From assembly GCF_007830115.1 (NCBI RefSeq), contig NZ_VLKP01000006.1, positions 1 through 64,000 on the forward strand: a DNA stretch of 64,000 nt, in the 5' to 3' direction. The stretch is from Aerolutibacter ruishenii. GTDB lineage: Bacteria; Pseudomonadota; Gammaproteobacteria; Xanthomonadales; Xanthomonadaceae. Below are positions 37,661 through 47,809 of the stretch, piece after piece. The position numbers were made by a program, and so were the translations under genes. Below the pieces are notes generated by a model. It was not told the origin of the DNA, did no database searches, and saw nothing but the letters and a program-made list of their open reading frames with translations. The first letter of the stretch is position 1. Each line of letters starts with the position of its first letter.

Positions 37661-38526
37661 TGTCCCTGCTGTCGAACACCGCGTCGCTGTATGGCTATCG
37701 CCGCATGAAGAACATCGCTGCGCAGGCACTGGCGATCGCCGCAACGATCTTTGGCCTGTTCTGGCTGGTGTGGATCGTGTGGACCACGCTGACCAAGGGC
37801 CTGGCTTCGATCAACCTCGACCTGTTCACCAAGATGACCCCTCCGCCCGGCGACACGGGCGGCATGCTCAATGCGTTCTTCGGCAGCGTGGTGATGAGCC
37901 TGCTCGGCATCGTGCTGGGCGCGCCGATCGGCGTGCTGGCCGGCACGTTCCTCGCCGAGTACTCGGGCAAGAGCTGGGTCGGCGAGACCGTGCGCTTCGT
38001 CAACGACATCCTGCTGTCGGCGCCATCCATCGTGCTGGGCTTGTTCGTCTATGCGCTGGTGGTGGCCCAGATGGGGCACTTCTCCGGCCTGGCGGGCGCC
38101 ATCGCGCTGGCCTTCATCGTGTTGCCGGTGGTGGTGCGCACCACCGACGAAATGCTGCAGCTTATCCCGGCGCAGATGCGCGAGGCGGCGCTCTCGCTCG
38201 GCATTCCGCAGTGGAAGGTGACCCTGCAGGTACTGTACCGCTCGGCCATGCCGGGCATCGTCACCGGCATCCTGCTGGCGCTGGCGCGCATCAGCGGCGA
38301 AACCGCGCCGCTGCTGTTCACCGCGCTCAACAACCAGTACTGGACCACCGACATTCTGTCGCCGATGGCCAACGTGCCGGTAGTGATCTTCCAGTACGCG
38401 ATGAGCCCATACGACAGCTGGCACACGCTGGCCTGGGCGGGCGCCTTCGTCCTGACCCTGTTCGTGCTGCTGGTGAGCCTGGTCGCGCGCGCCATCGTCG
38501 CGCGCAACAAGGTGGCCCATGACTGA
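37660..38526 (+). CDS. pstA: Phosphate ABC transporter permease PstA
   Basis: PstA pairs with PstC to form the transmembrane channel. The 288-residue product has about six hydrophobic helices and the permease loop [20 protein letters not shown], followed by [16 protein letters not shown]. It is coupled to pstC by a one-base overlap and to pstB by an eight-base overlap (ATGACTGA). Confidence 0.96.
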   Translation: MSLLSNTASLYGYRRMKNIAAQALAIAATIFGLFWLVWIVWTTLTKGLASINLDLFTKMTPPPGDTGGMLNAFFGSVVMSLLGIVLGAPIGVLAGTFLAEYSGKSWVGETVRFVNDILLSAPSIVLGLFVYALVVAQMGHFSGLAGAIALAFIVLPVVVRTTDEMLQLIPAQMREAALSLGIPQWKVTLQVLYRSAMPGIVTGILLALARISGETAPLLFTALNNQYWTTDILSPMANVPVVIFQYAMSPYDSWHTLAWAGAFVLTLFVLLVSLVARAIVARNKVAHD

Positions 38527-39370
38527 ATTTGCCTATTCCAATTCCCGGACCCCGGACATGAACGACGCCCGCATCCACCTTGCCACGGCCCACCACGCGC
38601 CGGTGGCCGATACCGCGCCGGTCAAGCTGGCCGCGCGCAACCTGGACTTCTACTACGACCAGTTCCGCGCGCTGAAGGGCATCAACCTGGATATCCCCGA
38701 GAAGCGCGTCACGGCGCTGATCGGTCCGTCCGGCTGCGGCAAGTCGACCCTGCTGCGCGTGTTCAACCGCATCTACGCGCTGTATCCGAAGATGGAAGCC
38801 AAGGGCGAAGTGCTGCTGGACGGACAGAACGTGCTGGACGCCAAGTACCCGATGAACCGCCTGCGCAGCAAGGTGGGCATGGTGTTCCAGAAACCGGTGC
38901 CGTTCCCGATGACCATCTTCGAGAACGTGGCCTACGCCATCCGCCACCATGAGCGCCTGTCGAAGGCGGAGATGGCCGTGCGCGTGGAGCAGGCGCTGAA
39001 CCAGGCCGCGCTGTGGGACGAAGTCAAGGACAAGCTTGGCCAGAGCGCGCTCGGCCTGTCGGGCGGCCAGCAACAGCGCCTGTGCATCGCGCGCGCCGTG
39101 GCCCTGCGTCCGGACGTGCTGCTGCTGGACGAGCCGACCTCGGCGCTGGACCCGATTTCCACCAGCCGCATCGAACAGCTGATCGAAGAGCTCAAGCACG
39201 ACTACACCATCGCGATCGTCACCCACAACATGCAGCAGGCGGCCCGTGTATCGGACTACACCGCGTTCATGTACCTCGGTGACCTGGTCGAGCATGGCGC
39301 GACCGAAGTGATCTTCTCCAACCCGACCAAGCAGCAGACCGAGGATTACATCACCGGCCGCTTCGGTTGA
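38519..39370 (+). CDS. pstB: Phosphate ABC transporter ATPase PstB
   Basis: PstB drives phosphate uptake by ATP hydrolysis. The 283 residues show Walker [11 protein letters not shown]-loop [12 protein letters not shown], signature [14 protein letters not shown], Walker [12 protein letters not shown] and the switch [12 protein letters not shown]. The start at 38519 overlaps the pstA stop; a second ATG at 38558 is possible and would remove the first 13 residues. The C-terminus ends EDYITGRFG, as in other PstB proteins. Confidence 0.97.
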   Translation: MTEFAYSNSRTPDMNDARIHLATAHHAPVADTAPVKLAARNLDFYYDQFRALKGINLDIPEKRVTALIGPSGCGKSTLLRVFNRIYALYPKMEAKGEVLLDGQNVLDAKYPMNRLRSKVGMVFQKPVPFPMTIFENVAYAIRHHERLSKAEMAVRVEQALNQAALWDEVKDKLGQSALGLSGGQQQRLCIARAVALRPDVLLLDEPTSALDPISTSRIEQLIEELKHDYTIAIVTHNMQQAARVSDYTAFMYLGDLVEHGATEVIFSNPTKQQTEDYITGRFG

Positions 39371-39383
39371 TCGAGCACACTCC

Positions 39384-40091
39384 ATGGGCACCAATCCAAT
39401 GAACGAGCATATCGTCAAGAGCTACGACGAAGAACAGCGCCGCCTGCTCAACGAAACCCTGCGCATGGGCGAGATGGCTGCCGCGCAGCTGGAATCCGCG
39501 CTGGACGTACTGGCCCGCCGCGACGACAAGGCCGCTGAGCGCATCATCGCCAACGACGAGGCTATCGACGCGCTTGAGAACGAGATCAGCCACGACGTGA
39601 TGAAGCTGGCGCTGCGTGGCCCGATGGCCCGCGACCTGCGCGAGATCCTGGCCGCGATCCGCATCGCCTCGGACATCGAGCGCATTGGCGACTACGCCGC
39701 CAATGCGGCCAAGCGCTCCACCGCGCTGAACCTGCTGCCGCCGCTGCCGCAGATCGTGGGCCTGCAGGCATTGGGCGTGCTGGCGGTCAAGCAGCTGCGC
39801 GCAGTGCTGGAAGCCTACCGGACCAACGACGTCGACCTGGCCCAGTCGGTGCGCGCCGGCGATGCCACCGTCGATGCGGCCTACACGGCGCTGTTCCGCG
39901 AGCTGCTGACCTACATGATGGAAGACCCGCGCAACATCACGCCCTGCACCCACCTGCTGTTCATCGCCAAGAACCTGGAGCGCATCGGCGACCACGCCAC
40001 CAACATCGCCGAGAACGTCTGGTTCCTGGTGCGTGGCGAGGAAACGCTGCCGCCGCGCGAAAAGCGCGACCTGAGCAACACGGTCACCTGA
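39384..40091 (+). CDS. phoU: Phosphate signalling protein PhoU
   Basis: PhoU links the Pst transporter to the PhoR/PhoB system and represses the regulon when phosphate is plentiful. The 235 residues make two three-helix bundles with the family metal-binding motifs in ASDIERIGDYAANAA and KNLERIGDHATNIAE. It ends the pst operon 13 bases after pstB. ATG at 39384 is used; ATG at 39399 is an alternative. No phoR or phoB is in the window. Confidence 0.96.
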   Translation: MGTNPMNEHIVKSYDEEQRRLLNETLRMGEMAAAQLESALDVLARRDDKAAERIIANDEAIDALENEISHDVMKLALRGPMARDLREILAAIRIASDIERIGDYAANAAKRSTALNLLPPLPQIVGLQALGVLAVKQLRAVLEAYRTNDVDLAQSVRAGDATVDAAYTALFRELLTYMMEDPRNITPCTHLLFIAKNLERIGDHATNIAENVWFLVRGEETLPPREKRDLSNTVT

Positions 40092-40208
40092 AGTCCCGGT
40101 CCGCCCGGCGTGCAACGCGCTGGGCGGGCGTCACCTGACCGGGGGGCGGAATCGCCTCCCCTGCACGCTGCCAAGCGTCGCGCAAGCAGAGTAGGATTGG
40201 CTTCCCAC

Positions 40209-40222
40209 GCGGCATATGCCGC
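40209..40222. promoter_or_regulatory. 14-bp perfect palindrome before the EF-hand precursor gene
   Basis: GCGGCATATGCCGC is perfectly symmetric and lies 18 bases before the ATG at 40241, directly ahead of the ribosome binding site GGAGAG. It could be an operator in the leader or a short hairpin that affects initiation. A metal-responsive regulator would be logical for this cassette but is not shown. Confidence 0.5.
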
Positions 40223-40240
40223 ATCAATGGAGAGCCAACC

Positions 40241-40660
40241 ATGTCCCGCAGCAAGAAGCCGATGCTGTCCGCCACCGCCCTGGCCGGCGGCCTGATCCTC
40301 GCTGGCTCCGCCTTTGCCGCCACCCCGCTGGCGCAGGGCTACATGCTGGGTACCCAGAGCTCCCCCACCGCCGGAAAGGCCGAAAAGTCGGGCGAGGCGG
40401 CGTGTGGCGCCAAGCACGCCGCGGGCAACTGCGGCGGCATGATGCGTGGCCACGGCATGGCCATGATGGACGCCAACAAGGATGGCAAGGTGACGCGCGC
40501 CGAGTTCGACGCGGGCCATGCCGCGATGTTCGCCAGGATGGACACCAACAAGGACGGCACCATCGACGCCGCAGAGATGAAGGCCCACCAGCAGAGCATG
40601 ATGGGCGGCGCCAAGGCCGGTGAAGGCAAGTGTGGCGAGGGCAAGTGCGGCTCGATGTAA
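40241..40660 (+). CDS. Bufferin-like RiPP precursor with two EF-hands
   Basis: This 139-residue exported protein has a Sec signal peptide (1-26, ending SAFA). Two canonical EF-hand loops lie at 77-88 ([12 protein letters not shown]) and 101-112 ([12 protein letters not shown]). At the C-terminus are two tandem EGKCG motifs (128-132 and 133-137). Two further cysteines are at 55 and 64. EGKC motifs are the sites modified by MNIO (DUF692) enzymes in bufferin/HvfA-type copper-binding peptides. The DUF692 and DUF2063 genes that follow complete such a cassette. The EF-hand insertion is unusual: typical precursors are short and lack them. Modification and metal binding are inferred. Confidence 0.82.
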   Translation: MSRSKKPMLSATALAGGLILAGSAFAATPLAQGYMLGTQSSPTAGKAEKSGEAACGAKHAAGNCGGMMRGHGMAMMDANKDGKVTRAEFDAGHAAMFARMDTNKDGTIDAAEMKAHQQSMMGGAKAGEGKCGEGKCGSM

Positions 40661-40682
40661 GCCGCGGGTTGTTGGCGTAACC

Positions 40683-41555
40683 ATGGCGGCGATGCACGGG
40701 CTTGCACCGGACGCCGCAGGCCTTGGCCTGCGGCGCGCGTTGCTGGGCCCGATGCGCGCCGCCCCTCCGGGCAGCTTCGACTTCCTCGAAGCAGCCCCGG
40801 AAAACTGGATGGGCGTGGGTGGCCGCCTGGGCGAGGCCTTCGCTGACCTCGCCGTCCGCCACCCCATCGTCTGCCATGGCCTGTCGCTCTCGCTGGGGGG
40901 CACGACACCACTGGACGACACGCTCCTCGCACGCCTGCGACAGTTCCTCGACCGCATTGGCTGCGTGCTCTACAGCGAACACCTCAGCGCCTGCAGCGAT
41001 GACCAGGGGCAGCTGTACGACCTGATGCCCCTGCCGTTCAACCGCGGTGCGGTCGAGCACGTCGTCGCACGCATTCGCCAGGTGCAGGACGCGCTGGGCC
41101 GGCGCATCGCGGTGGAGAACATCTCGTACTACGCCGCGCTGCTGCCCGAGGGTGGTCCCGGCGCGCTGCGAGAAAGCGACTTCATCAACGAGGTGGTGTC
41201 GCGCGCGGATTGCGACCTGTTGCTGGACGTCAACAACATCGTCGTCAACGCCACCAACCACCGGTACGACCCGCTGGACTTCCTGCATGCGATGCCCGGC
41301 GATCGCATCACCTACCTGCACGTGGCCGGCCATTACGACGAGGCCGAGGACCTGAAGATCGACACCCACGGCGCGCCGGTCAGCCACCCCGTGTGGGACC
41401 TGCTGGCGGAAACCTACCGCCACTTCGGCCCGCGCCCGACATTGCTGGAGCGCGACTTCAACCTGCCGCCGCTGGATGAATTGCTGGGCGAGCTGGCCAC
41501 CGTGCGCGGCCACCTGGCGGCCGCCCATCGCACTGTCCAACGCCATGCGGCCTGA
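40683..41555 (+). CDS. bufB: MNIO-family (DUF692) peptide-modifying enzyme
   Basis: DUF692 proteins are multinuclear non-haem iron oxidases with a TIM barrel that modify cysteines in ribosomal peptides. The 290-residue product has the metal-ligand motifs in order: [61 protein letters not shown] and [16 protein letters not shown] at 40683 (22 bases after the precursor stop) is used; ATG at 40692 is close. It would act on the EGKCG cysteines of the upstream product, together with the DUF2063 partner. The symbol follows bufferin operons by analogy. Confidence 0.88.
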   Translation: MAAMHGLAPDAAGLGLRRALLGPMRAAPPGSFDFLEAAPENWMGVGGRLGEAFADLAVRHPIVCHGLSLSLGGTTPLDDTLLARLRQFLDRIGCVLYSEHLSACSDDQGQLYDLMPLPFNRGAVEHVVARIRQVQDALGRRIAVENISYYAALLPEGGPGALRESDFINEVVSRADCDLLLDVNNIVVNATNHRYDPLDFLHAMPGDRITYLHVAGHYDEAEDLKIDTHGAPVSHPVWDLLAETYRHFGPRPTLLERDFNLPPLDELLGELATVRGHLAAAHRTVQRHAA

Positions 41556-42375
41556 GTCGCGCGACCCCATGGCGACGACCGATGCCATGCCCACCAGGCA
41601 CGCGCCACCGCACGCGGCCACCGACCCTCTGGCCGCGCTGCGCACGCTCGCCGGGCACATCCGCGACCCAGACCATGCGCCCGCACCCGAGGGCATCGAG
41701 GTACGCCGCCTGCAGGTGTACCGGGAGCTGTTCTTCAACAACGTGCAGGGCCTGCTCGCCGGCAACTTCCCGGTCATCCGGCGCATCCTCGATGACGCCA
41801 CGTGGATGGCGCTGCTGCGCGACTTCTACCGCGAGCATCCGGCGCGCACGCCGCTGTTCCCCGAACTGCCGCGCGAGTTCCTGCATTACCTCGACACCCG
41901 TGCCGATCAGGGCCGCTCCGACCCCGCGTGGCTGCGCGAACTGGCGCACTACGAATGGGTGGAACTGGCCCTGCAATTGCACGAAACCACACCGGCGGAC
42001 GTGCCCCACGACCCCACCGGCGACCTGCTCGGCGGCCAGCCTTTGATCTCGCCGCTGGCCTGGCCGCTGGCCTACCACTGGCCGGTGCACCAGTTGGCCC
42101 CCGATTACCTGCCCGATGCGCCCCCTGCGGCGCCGACACTGCTGCTCCTGCTGCGCCGTGACGATGGCCAGATCGACTTCCAGGCCCTGAGCCCGCTGAC
42201 CTACCGGCTGCTGGAGCGCCTGGAAGCTTTCCCGCAACTGAGCGGGCGGGAGCAACTTGAAGCGTTGGGCGCTGAAGCCGGCACCGATGACGTGGAGGCC
42301 TTCGTCCGCCAGGGTGCCACGATGCTGGCCCAGCTGGGCCGCGATGGCGTGCTGGTCGGCACCCAACGCGCCTGA
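41545..42375 (+). CDS. bufC: DUF2063 partner protein of the MNIO enzyme
   Basis: The DUF2063 family (BufC/HvfC) accompanies MNIO enzymes and presents the precursor peptide. The N-terminal domain is visible as [19 protein letters not shown] and [20 protein letters not shown]. The middle has [10 protein letters not shown] and [11 protein letters not shown], and the C-terminal domain resembles a RiPP recognition element. ATG at 41545 overlaps the DUF692 stop by 11 bases; ATG at 41569 is an alternative after it. No DoxX-like or sigma-factor gene follows, although these are frequent in such operons. Confidence 0.88.
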   Translation: MRPESRDPMATTDAMPTRHAPPHAATDPLAALRTLAGHIRDPDHAPAPEGIEVRRLQVYRELFFNNVQGLLAGNFPVIRRILDDATWMALLRDFYREHPARTPLFPELPREFLHYLDTRADQGRSDPAWLRELAHYEWVELALQLHETTPADVPHDPTGDLLGGQPLISPLAWPLAYHWPVHQLAPDYLPDAPPAAPTLLLLLRRDDGQIDFQALSPLTYRLLERLEAFPQLSGREQLEALGAEAGTDDVEAFVRQGATMLAQLGRDGVLVGTQRA

Positions 42376-42425
42376 CCCACCCGGCACGGATCGGCTGCCG
42401 CGGTGCCTCTGCTACGCTATTCCCG

Positions 42426-43076
42426 ATGAATGACGCCAGCAACGCCCCCGTCGCCGTTCCCTTTCCCAGCATGGCCTCGCGTTTCCGCGGGTTCCTGCCG
42501 GTGGTGGTGGACGTGGAAACCGGCGGCTTCGACTGGAACCGGCACGCATTGCTGGAAATCGCGGTGGCGCCCATCGACCTCGATGCAAACGGCCAACTGG
42601 TCGTCGACGAGGTCACCAGCAGCCACGTGATCCCGGCCACCGGGACGGAGATCGATCCGAAATCGCTGGAAGTCACCGGCATCGACATCAACAACCCGTT
42701 GCGCGGCGCATTGCACGAGCGTGCCGCGCTGGACCTGGTGTTCACCCCGGTGCGCGAGGCGATGAAGAAGCATGGCTGCCAGCGCGCGATCCTGGTGGGC
42801 CACAACGCGCACTTCGACCTGAACTTCCTCAACGCGGCGGTGGCGCGCTGCGGGCACAAGCGCAACCCCTTCCACCCGTTCAGCGTGTTTGACACGGTCA
42901 CGCTGGCGGGCGTGGCGTACGGGCAGACGGTGCTGGCCCGCGCGGCGCAGGCCGCCGGGTTGGACTGGGATGGCTCCTACGCCCACTCCGCGGTGTACGA
43001 CACCGAGCGCACCGCGCAGTTGTTCTGCCGCATCGTCAATGCCTGGGGCGCCGCGGCCGCCGGCTCATCGACGTAA
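42426..43076 (+). CDS. rnt: Ribonuclease T
   Basis: RNase T trims the 3' ends of tRNA and other stable RNAs. The 216-residue product is a DEDDh exonuclease: [11 protein letters not shown] (Asp, Glu), [14 protein letters not shown] (Asp) and [14 protein letters not shown] (His, Asp). The family segment [11 protein letters not shown] is also present. It is alone between the bufferin-like cassette and a convergent membrane protein gene, overlapping the latter by 12 bases at the 3' ends. Confidence 0.95.
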   Translation: MNDASNAPVAVPFPSMASRFRGFLPVVVDVETGGFDWNRHALLEIAVAPIDLDANGQLVVDEVTSSHVIPATGTEIDPKSLEVTGIDINNPLRGALHERAALDLVFTPVREAMKKHGCQRAILVGHNAHFDLNFLNAAVARCGHKRNPFHPFSVFDTVTLAGVAYGQTVLARAAQAAGLDWDGSYAHSAVYDTERTAQLFCRIVNAWGAAAAGSST

Positions 43077-43736
43077 GCTGCGGCGCAGCAACCACGCCGC
43101 GTAGATGCTGAACGTCAGGGCCAGGATGCCCAGTACCACCAGCCACCAGCCCTCGCGGCGGACCAGGCCTTCCCCCGCCAGCACGGTGCCGACCGCATAG
43201 GGCAGTTCGGCGATGGCCAAGGCCGACAGGTACACCGGGAAACGCACGCCCAACAGGCCGCACAGGTAGCCTGGCACTTCCGAGGGCAGCGCGAACTGCA
43301 GCAGCAGGACGACCGGGAAATGCGCCTCGCGCGGCACTTTGTCGGCGTAGAAATCGACCAGCTTGGCGGCGCGTGCGGAGTGCACCAGCGGGCGACGGAA
43401 CAAACGCCCCATCCAGTACGCACTGATACCGCCCAGCAGCCAGCCCAGCCACAGCAGGCCGACGGTGACGGGCACGCCCCACGTGTATACAGCCACCGGC
43501 ACCAGCAGTGCGCTGGAGAAGAACGCGAGCATCGCCGACGCCGCCGAGAGCGCCACGAACAACAGCCCGCCGGTCACAGGATGCGCAGCGATCACCGGCT
43601 CGGCCGCCGACAGCAACCGATGCAGCGCCGCATTGGTGCTGTCCATCGACAGCAATCCGGTCAGCAGCGCCAACCCCAACAGGACGAAGACGGCCTGCCG
43701 CCAATGCGAAGCCAGACGTTGCTGGAATGGAGTCAT
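43065..43736 (-). CDS. VTT/DedA-like membrane protein
   Basis: A 223-residue inner-membrane protein with about five hydrophobic segments. The VTT (TVP38/SNARE-associated) core is seen in [34 protein letters not shown] and [20 protein letters not shown]. Members of this superfamily include undecaprenyl-phosphate flippases, but the substrate here is unknown. It overlaps the guanidinium exporter gene by four bases (stop of the exporter within its start region) and is probably co-transcribed with it from the riboswitch. Confidence 0.85.
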   Translation of the reverse strand: MTPFQQRLASHWRQAVFVLLGLALLTGLLSMDSTNAALHRLLSAAEPVIAAHPVTGGLLFVALSAASAMLAFFSSALLVPVAVYTWGVPVTVGLLWLGWLLGGISAYWMGRLFRRPLVHSARAAKLVDFYADKVPREAHFPVVLLLQFALPSEVPGYLCGLLGVRFPVYLSALAIAELPYAVGTVLAGEGLVRREGWWLVVLGILALTFSIYAAWLLRRSLRR

Positions 43737-44047
43737 GACGCCAGTTTCAAGCCGACGAGACCGGCCACGATCAGCAGCACGCTGACCATGCGCAACGCAT
43801 TCATCGGTTCATTGAACAACAGCACCCCCAGGATGACCGTGCCAACCGCCCCCACACCTACCCAAACGGCGTAGGCGGTGCCCACCGGCAGTGACTTCAT
43901 CGCCAGCCCCAGCAACCCCAGACTGACCAGCATGGCCGCGGCGGTGCCCAGGGACGGCCAGAGGCGGGTGAAGCCTTCGGTGTACTTCAGGCCAATGGCC
44001 CAACCGACTTCGAACAGACCGGCCACAATCAGCAGGAACCAAGCCAT
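43733..44047 (-). CDS. sugE: Guanidinium exporter (SMR family, Gdx/SugE)
   Basis: Gdx exports guanidinium ions in exchange for protons. The 104 residues form four membrane helices. Glu13 is the central transport residue, in [17 protein letters not shown], with Trp16 three residues on; this motif separates Gdx/SugE from drug-exporting EmrE proteins. AAYxxW-like [15 protein letters not shown] is also typical. ATG at 44047 follows a strong GGAGGT. The gene is controlled by a guanidine-II riboswitch directly upstream, which agrees with the assignment. Confidence 0.95.
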   Translation of the reverse strand: MAWFLLIVAGLFEVGWAIGLKYTEGFTRLWPSLGTAAAMLVSLGLLGLAMKSLPVGTAYAVWVGVGAVGTVILGVLLFNEPMNALRMVSVLLIVAGLVGLKLAS

Positions 44048-44065
44048 GACGCACCTCCGTAGTGG

Positions 44066-44112
44066 CTGGGGCCGTCCCCGGATGAGCATGGAGCGGCGGG
44101 GTCGTCCCCGCT
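44066..44112 (-). promoter_or_regulatory. Guanidine-II (mini-ykkC) riboswitch
   Basis: On the leftward mRNA two hairpins carry the hallmark loops: GCGGGGACGACCCCGC (44111-44096) with loop ACGA, and GGGGACGGCCCC (44079-44068) with loop ACGG. They are separated by 16 bases and followed by GGAGGT nine bases later, five bases before the ATG. In this class guanidine joins the two loops and frees the ribosome binding site, turning on export. The motif match is exact to my knowledge of the class. Confidence 0.93.
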
Positions 44113-44180
44113 TCCCGACTTGGGTGGCGACAGCATGGCCACGTGCGCATGAACGTCCGCGCACCGCGCGGCCGGCGCCA

Positions 44181-44933
44181 TCAACCCGCGACGCGCTGGC
44201 GCACCGCCTCGAACAGGGTCACGCCGGCGGCCACCGACACGTTGAGGCTTTCCACCTCGCTGCCGCCGGGCATCGGGATCTTGACCAGCTGGTCGCAATT
44301 CTCCCGGGTCAGGCGGCGCAGGCCATCGGATTCGCCGCCCAGCACCAGCGCCACGTTGCCGCGCAGGTCAACCGCGTAGAGCGAGGCTTCGGCTTCGCCC
44401 GCCAGGCCGTACAGCCACACGCCCTGCTTCTGCAGGTCGCGCAGGGTGCGCGCCAGGTTGGTGACCGGGACCACCGGGATGCTGTCGGCCGCGCCGGCGG
44501 ACGTCTTGCGCACGGTGGCGTTGACCTGCACCGACTTGTCCTTGGGGATGATCACCGCCGTGGCACCCGCCGCGGCGGCACTGCGCAGGCAGGCACCGAG
44601 GTTGTGCGGGTCCTGCACGCCGTCCAGCACCAGCAGCAGCGCACGCCCGTCGGCGGCTTCGACCAGCCCTTCCAGGTCGTTCTCGCCGTAGGTCTTGGCC
44701 GCGGCATAGCGCGCGACCACGCCCTGGTGGCGCAGATTGCCCACCACACCGTCCAGCGCCTGCGTCGCGACCTTGCGCACGGCAATGTCCAGGCGCTGCG
44801 CGCGGTTCTCGATCTCGGCCAGGCGCGGGTTCTTGGCGCCGGCTTCGATCAGCACCTCGCGCACGTGCTCGGCGTCGTGCTCAAGCGCGGCCGAGACGGC
44901 ATTGATGCCGGCAATCCACTGTTTCTGGCTCAT
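44181..44933 (-). CDS. rlmB: 23S rRNA (guanosine-2251-2'-O)-methyltransferase
   Basis: RlmB methylates G2251 in the peptidyl transferase P-loop. The 250-residue product has the L30e-like substrate domain (1-75) and a SPOUT methyltransferase domain with [33 protein letters not shown] and [20 protein letters not shown], which form the knotted SAM site. ATG at 44933 starts [17 protein letters not shown], the family N-terminus. It follows rnr on the same strand, as in Escherichia coli (rnr-rlmB), with a gap of 232 bases. Confidence 0.95.
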   Translation of the reverse strand: MSQKQWIAGINAVSAALEHDAEHVREVLIEAGAKNPRLAEIENRAQRLDIAVRKVATQALDGVVGNLRHQGVVARYAAAKTYGENDLEGLVEAADGRALLLVLDGVQDPHNLGACLRSAAAAGATAVIIPKDKSVQVNATVRKTSAGAADSIPVVPVTNLARTLRDLQKQGVWLYGLAGEAEASLYAVDLRGNVALVLGGESDGLRRLTRENCDQLVKIPMPGGSEVESLNVSVAAGVTLFEAVRQRVAG

Positions 44934-45165
44934 TCGGGTTCCGGGGGACGGGCCGCTACAGGGAACTGCGGCGATGCGTGGGGGCCGCCAGTGGCGGCCG
45001 GGCCGGCCATTTTCCCACATTCTCCCGAGGGGTGACCGATACCCGGCCACCTGCGCCCACACGCCGCAGCGCCCCAGGCAACGACCGCCCCCGACTGCTT
45101 CACGGACTGCCAACTACCCTGTCCCGTCCGCAGCCCTCCTGCGGACAATCGGCCGCCGCCGGGAG
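44934..45165. other. Intergenic region between rnr and rlmB, 232 bp
   Basis: No gene or recognisable element is seen. The rlmB promoter may lie here if it is not read through from rnr. Confidence 0.4.
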
Positions 45166-47652
45166 TCAGTACTTCTGCTTCACCCGCTTGGCCGGCTGTC
45201 CTCGCGGCGGCAGGGGTTTGACGCCCCGTTCCTCCACCAGGCGGAAGTCGATGCGACGGTCCTCCACGCTGGCCTTGAGCACCACGATGTCCACCCGGTC
45301 GCCGAGACGGAACTCGCGGCCCATGCGCTCACCCGTGAGCGTGCGGCGGATCGGGTCGAAGTGGTAGTAGTCGTACGGCAGCTGGGTCACGTGGATCAAC
45401 CCGTTGACCTTGGAATCGTCGAGCTCCACGAACAGGCCGAAACTGGTCACGCCGCTGATCACACCGGAGAACTCGCCGCCCACGTGGCGTTCCATCCACG
45501 CGGCGCGATAACGCTCGTCCACCTCGCGCTCGGCCTCGTCGGCACGGCGTTCGCGCTCGGAGGACTGCAGCGCCAGCTGCGCCATCTCACTGGGCGAATA
45601 CTTGAACTTCTCCGGGCGCACCCCGCTCAGTGCGTGCTTGATCGCACGGTGCAGGAGCAGGTCGGGATAGCGGCGGATCGGCGAGGTGAAGTGCGCGTAC
45701 GCCTCCAAGGCCAGGCCGAAATGGCCGACGTTGCCGGTGGCGTACACCGCCAGGCTCTGGCTGCGCAGCAGCACCGATTCCAGCAGGGCGGCGTCGGCGC
45801 GCTCGCGGATCTTCTTCAGCAACTGGGTGAAATCGCGCGGCTCCACCTGCCCCCACGCCGGCATGCGCAGGCCGAACTCCTTCAGGAATTCCTGCAAGTC
45901 GGCGTATTTCTGCTCCGGCGGGCGTTCGTGGATACGGAATGGCGCTGGCACGTCGGCGTCGATCACGAACTTCGCCGCCTCCACGTTGGCCGCGATCATG
46001 CACTCCTCGATCAGCTTGTGCGCGTCGTTCCGCTGCAGCATGCCGGCCTGCACCACCTCGCCCTTGGGCCCGAGCACGAAGCGCACCTCACTGGACTCGA
46101 ACTCGATCGCGCCGCGGCGTTCGCGCGCCTTCGACAGCACCTGGTAAAGCTGGTGCAGGCGCTGGACCTGGGGCAGGAGCGAGCCGATCACGCCCAGCGC
46201 GTCCTCATGCGCATCCTCCGGGATGCCGTCGCCCACCGCGTTCCAGACCTGGGTATAGGTCAGGCGCGCGTGTGAGTGCATCACCGCTTCGTAGAACTTC
46301 GACTCCGTGACCTCGCCCTTGCGGTTGACCTGCATGTCGCAGACAAAGCACAGGCGGTCCACCTTGGGTTTGAGCGAGCAGATGCCATTGGACAGCGTCT
46401 CCGGCAGCATCGGCACCACGAAGCCGGGGAAATACACCGACGTGGCCCGCTTCTGCGCCTCGTCGTCCAGCGGCATGCCGGGCCGCACGTAGTGCGAGAC
46501 GTCGGCGATGGCCACCACCAGGCGGAATCCGTTGCGGGTGGGCTCGCAATACACGGCGTCATCGAAGTCCTTGGCATCCTCGCCGTCGATGGTCACCAGC
46601 GGCAGCTGTCGGATGTCGACCCGGCCGGCGATCTCGGCCGGCTGCACGTCCACCGGTACCGCGGCCGCTTCGGCCAATACCGCGGCGGGGAATTCGTGCG
46701 GCAGTTCATGGCCATGGATCGCGGCCTGCACCGCCAGCGAGGCGGTCAGGCGGTCCCCCAGCACGGTCAGCACGCGGCCGATCGGCGGGCGGTTGGTATC
46801 GGGCGCCTGTACCAGTTCGCATACCACCAGCTGGCCGTTCTGCGCGTCCATCCGCGCATCGGCCGGAATCATCACGTTGCGCTGGATGCGACGGTCGTCG
46901 GGCACCACATAGCTGATGCCCGCCTCGACGGTGAAGCGGCCGATCAGGCGGTTGAGGCGGCGCTCCAGCACCTCGACGATGGAACCCTCGCGGCGGCCGC
47001 GACGGTCCACGCCGGTCACGCTGGCCAGCACGCGGTCGCCGTGCATCGCCTTGCGCATCTCGAACGGCGGCAGGAACAGGTCGTCGCCACCGCCCGCATC
47101 CGGACGCAGGAAACCGAAACCGTCCGGATTGGCGATGACGATGCCGGGAATCAGGTCCAGCCGCTGCGCGGGCACGAAGCCGCCGCGGCGGTTCTGCAGC
47201 AGCTGGCCGTCGCGCAACATGGCCCGCAGGCGGTTGCTCAGTGCTTCGAAGCGGTCCGCATCTGTCAGGCCCAGGCGTTCGGCCAGCGTGGCGGCGTCCA
47301 TGGGACCATCGGCGGCGGTGATGAGCTGCAGGATCATCTCGCGGCTGGCGATGGGGCGCTCATAGCGCGCGGCCTCGCGGTCGGCAAACGGGTCACGTTG
47401 CCCCGGACCCCCGGCACGCGAGGCCCGTGCGGGCGTCGTGGCGGCTGTGCGCGGCTTGATGCCGCTGGACACCGGCTCCGGCATCCAACCCGGTCGCTTG
47501 GCCGCCGGCTTGGCCGAGGTCGCCTTGCCGGCGCCCGCGCCGCGATCTCCCTGGCGCTTGCCACCCGCCCCGGTCGGCTTGCCGGTACCGCTGAAACCAG
47601 CGCCGGCCTTGCCTGCGCCACCCTTGCCACGTCCCGTGGATTTTTTCGTCAT
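45166..47652 (-). CDS. rnr: Ribonuclease R
   Basis: RNase R degrades structured RNA 3' to 5'. The 828-residue protein has a helix-turn-helix N-terminal domain, two cold-shock domains, the RNB catalytic core (TIDGEDAKDFDDAVYCEP, with the aspartates that bind Mg) and a C-terminal S1 domain (GEFSGVISGVTSFGLFVELD). Both ends are basic: the first 60 residues are Lys/Gly/Ala-rich (MTKKSTGRGKGGAGKAGA), longer than usual. ATG at 47652 is the first plausible start. It is divergent from deoC. Confidence 0.96.
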   Translation of the reverse strand: MTKKSTGRGKGGAGKAGAGFSGTGKPTGAGGKRQGDRGAGAGKATSAKPAAKRPGWMPEPVSSGIKPRTAATTPARASRAGGPGQRDPFADREAARYERPIASREMILQLITAADGPMDAATLAERLGLTDADRFEALSNRLRAMLRDGQLLQNRRGGFVPAQRLDLIPGIVIANPDGFGFLRPDAGGGDDLFLPPFEMRKAMHGDRVLASVTGVDRRGRREGSIVEVLERRLNRLIGRFTVEAGISYVVPDDRRIQRNVMIPADARMDAQNGQLVVCELVQAPDTNRPPIGRVLTVLGDRLTASLAVQAAIHGHELPHEFPAAVLAEAAAVPVDVQPAEIAGRVDIRQLPLVTIDGEDAKDFDDAVYCEPTRNGFRLVVAIADVSHYVRPGMPLDDEAQKRATSVYFPGFVVPMLPETLSNGICSLKPKVDRLCFVCDMQVNRKGEVTESKFYEAVMHSHARLTYTQVWNAVGDGIPEDAHEDALGVIGSLLPQVQRLHQLYQVLSKARERRGAIEFESSEVRFVLGPKGEVVQAGMLQRNDAHKLIEECMIAANVEAAKFVIDADVPAPFRIHERPPEQKYADLQEFLKEFGLRMPAWGQVEPRDFTQLLKKIRERADAALLESVLLRSQSLAVYATGNVGHFGLALEAYAHFTSPIRRYPDLLLHRAIKHALSGVRPEKFKYSPSEMAQLALQSSERERRADEAEREVDERYRAAWMERHVGGEFSGVISGVTSFGLFVELDDSKVNGLIHVTQLPYDYYHFDPIRRTLTGERMGREFRLGDRVDIVVLKASVEDRRIDFRLVEERGVKPLPPRGQPAKRVKQKY

Positions 47653-47809
47653 GGCACGAATGGTCTCACATCGCCATGAACGCGGCGTCGCGGCATGTCC
47701 TGGTTCGACCGACGTCGCCACGAACGGTCGGCCACCGGAGTTGCCGCAAATCAAGGACTGCGCGAGCGCACCGCCCTAGCCTGCCCAAGTCCACCCAGTG
47801 GTGCCTGCC

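Noticed and set aside
40092-40208. Terminator after phoU
   Set aside because: A GC-rich stem (CGCCCGGCG/CGCTGGGCG) is present but has no T-run on the plus strand, so it is not annotated as an intrinsic terminator.
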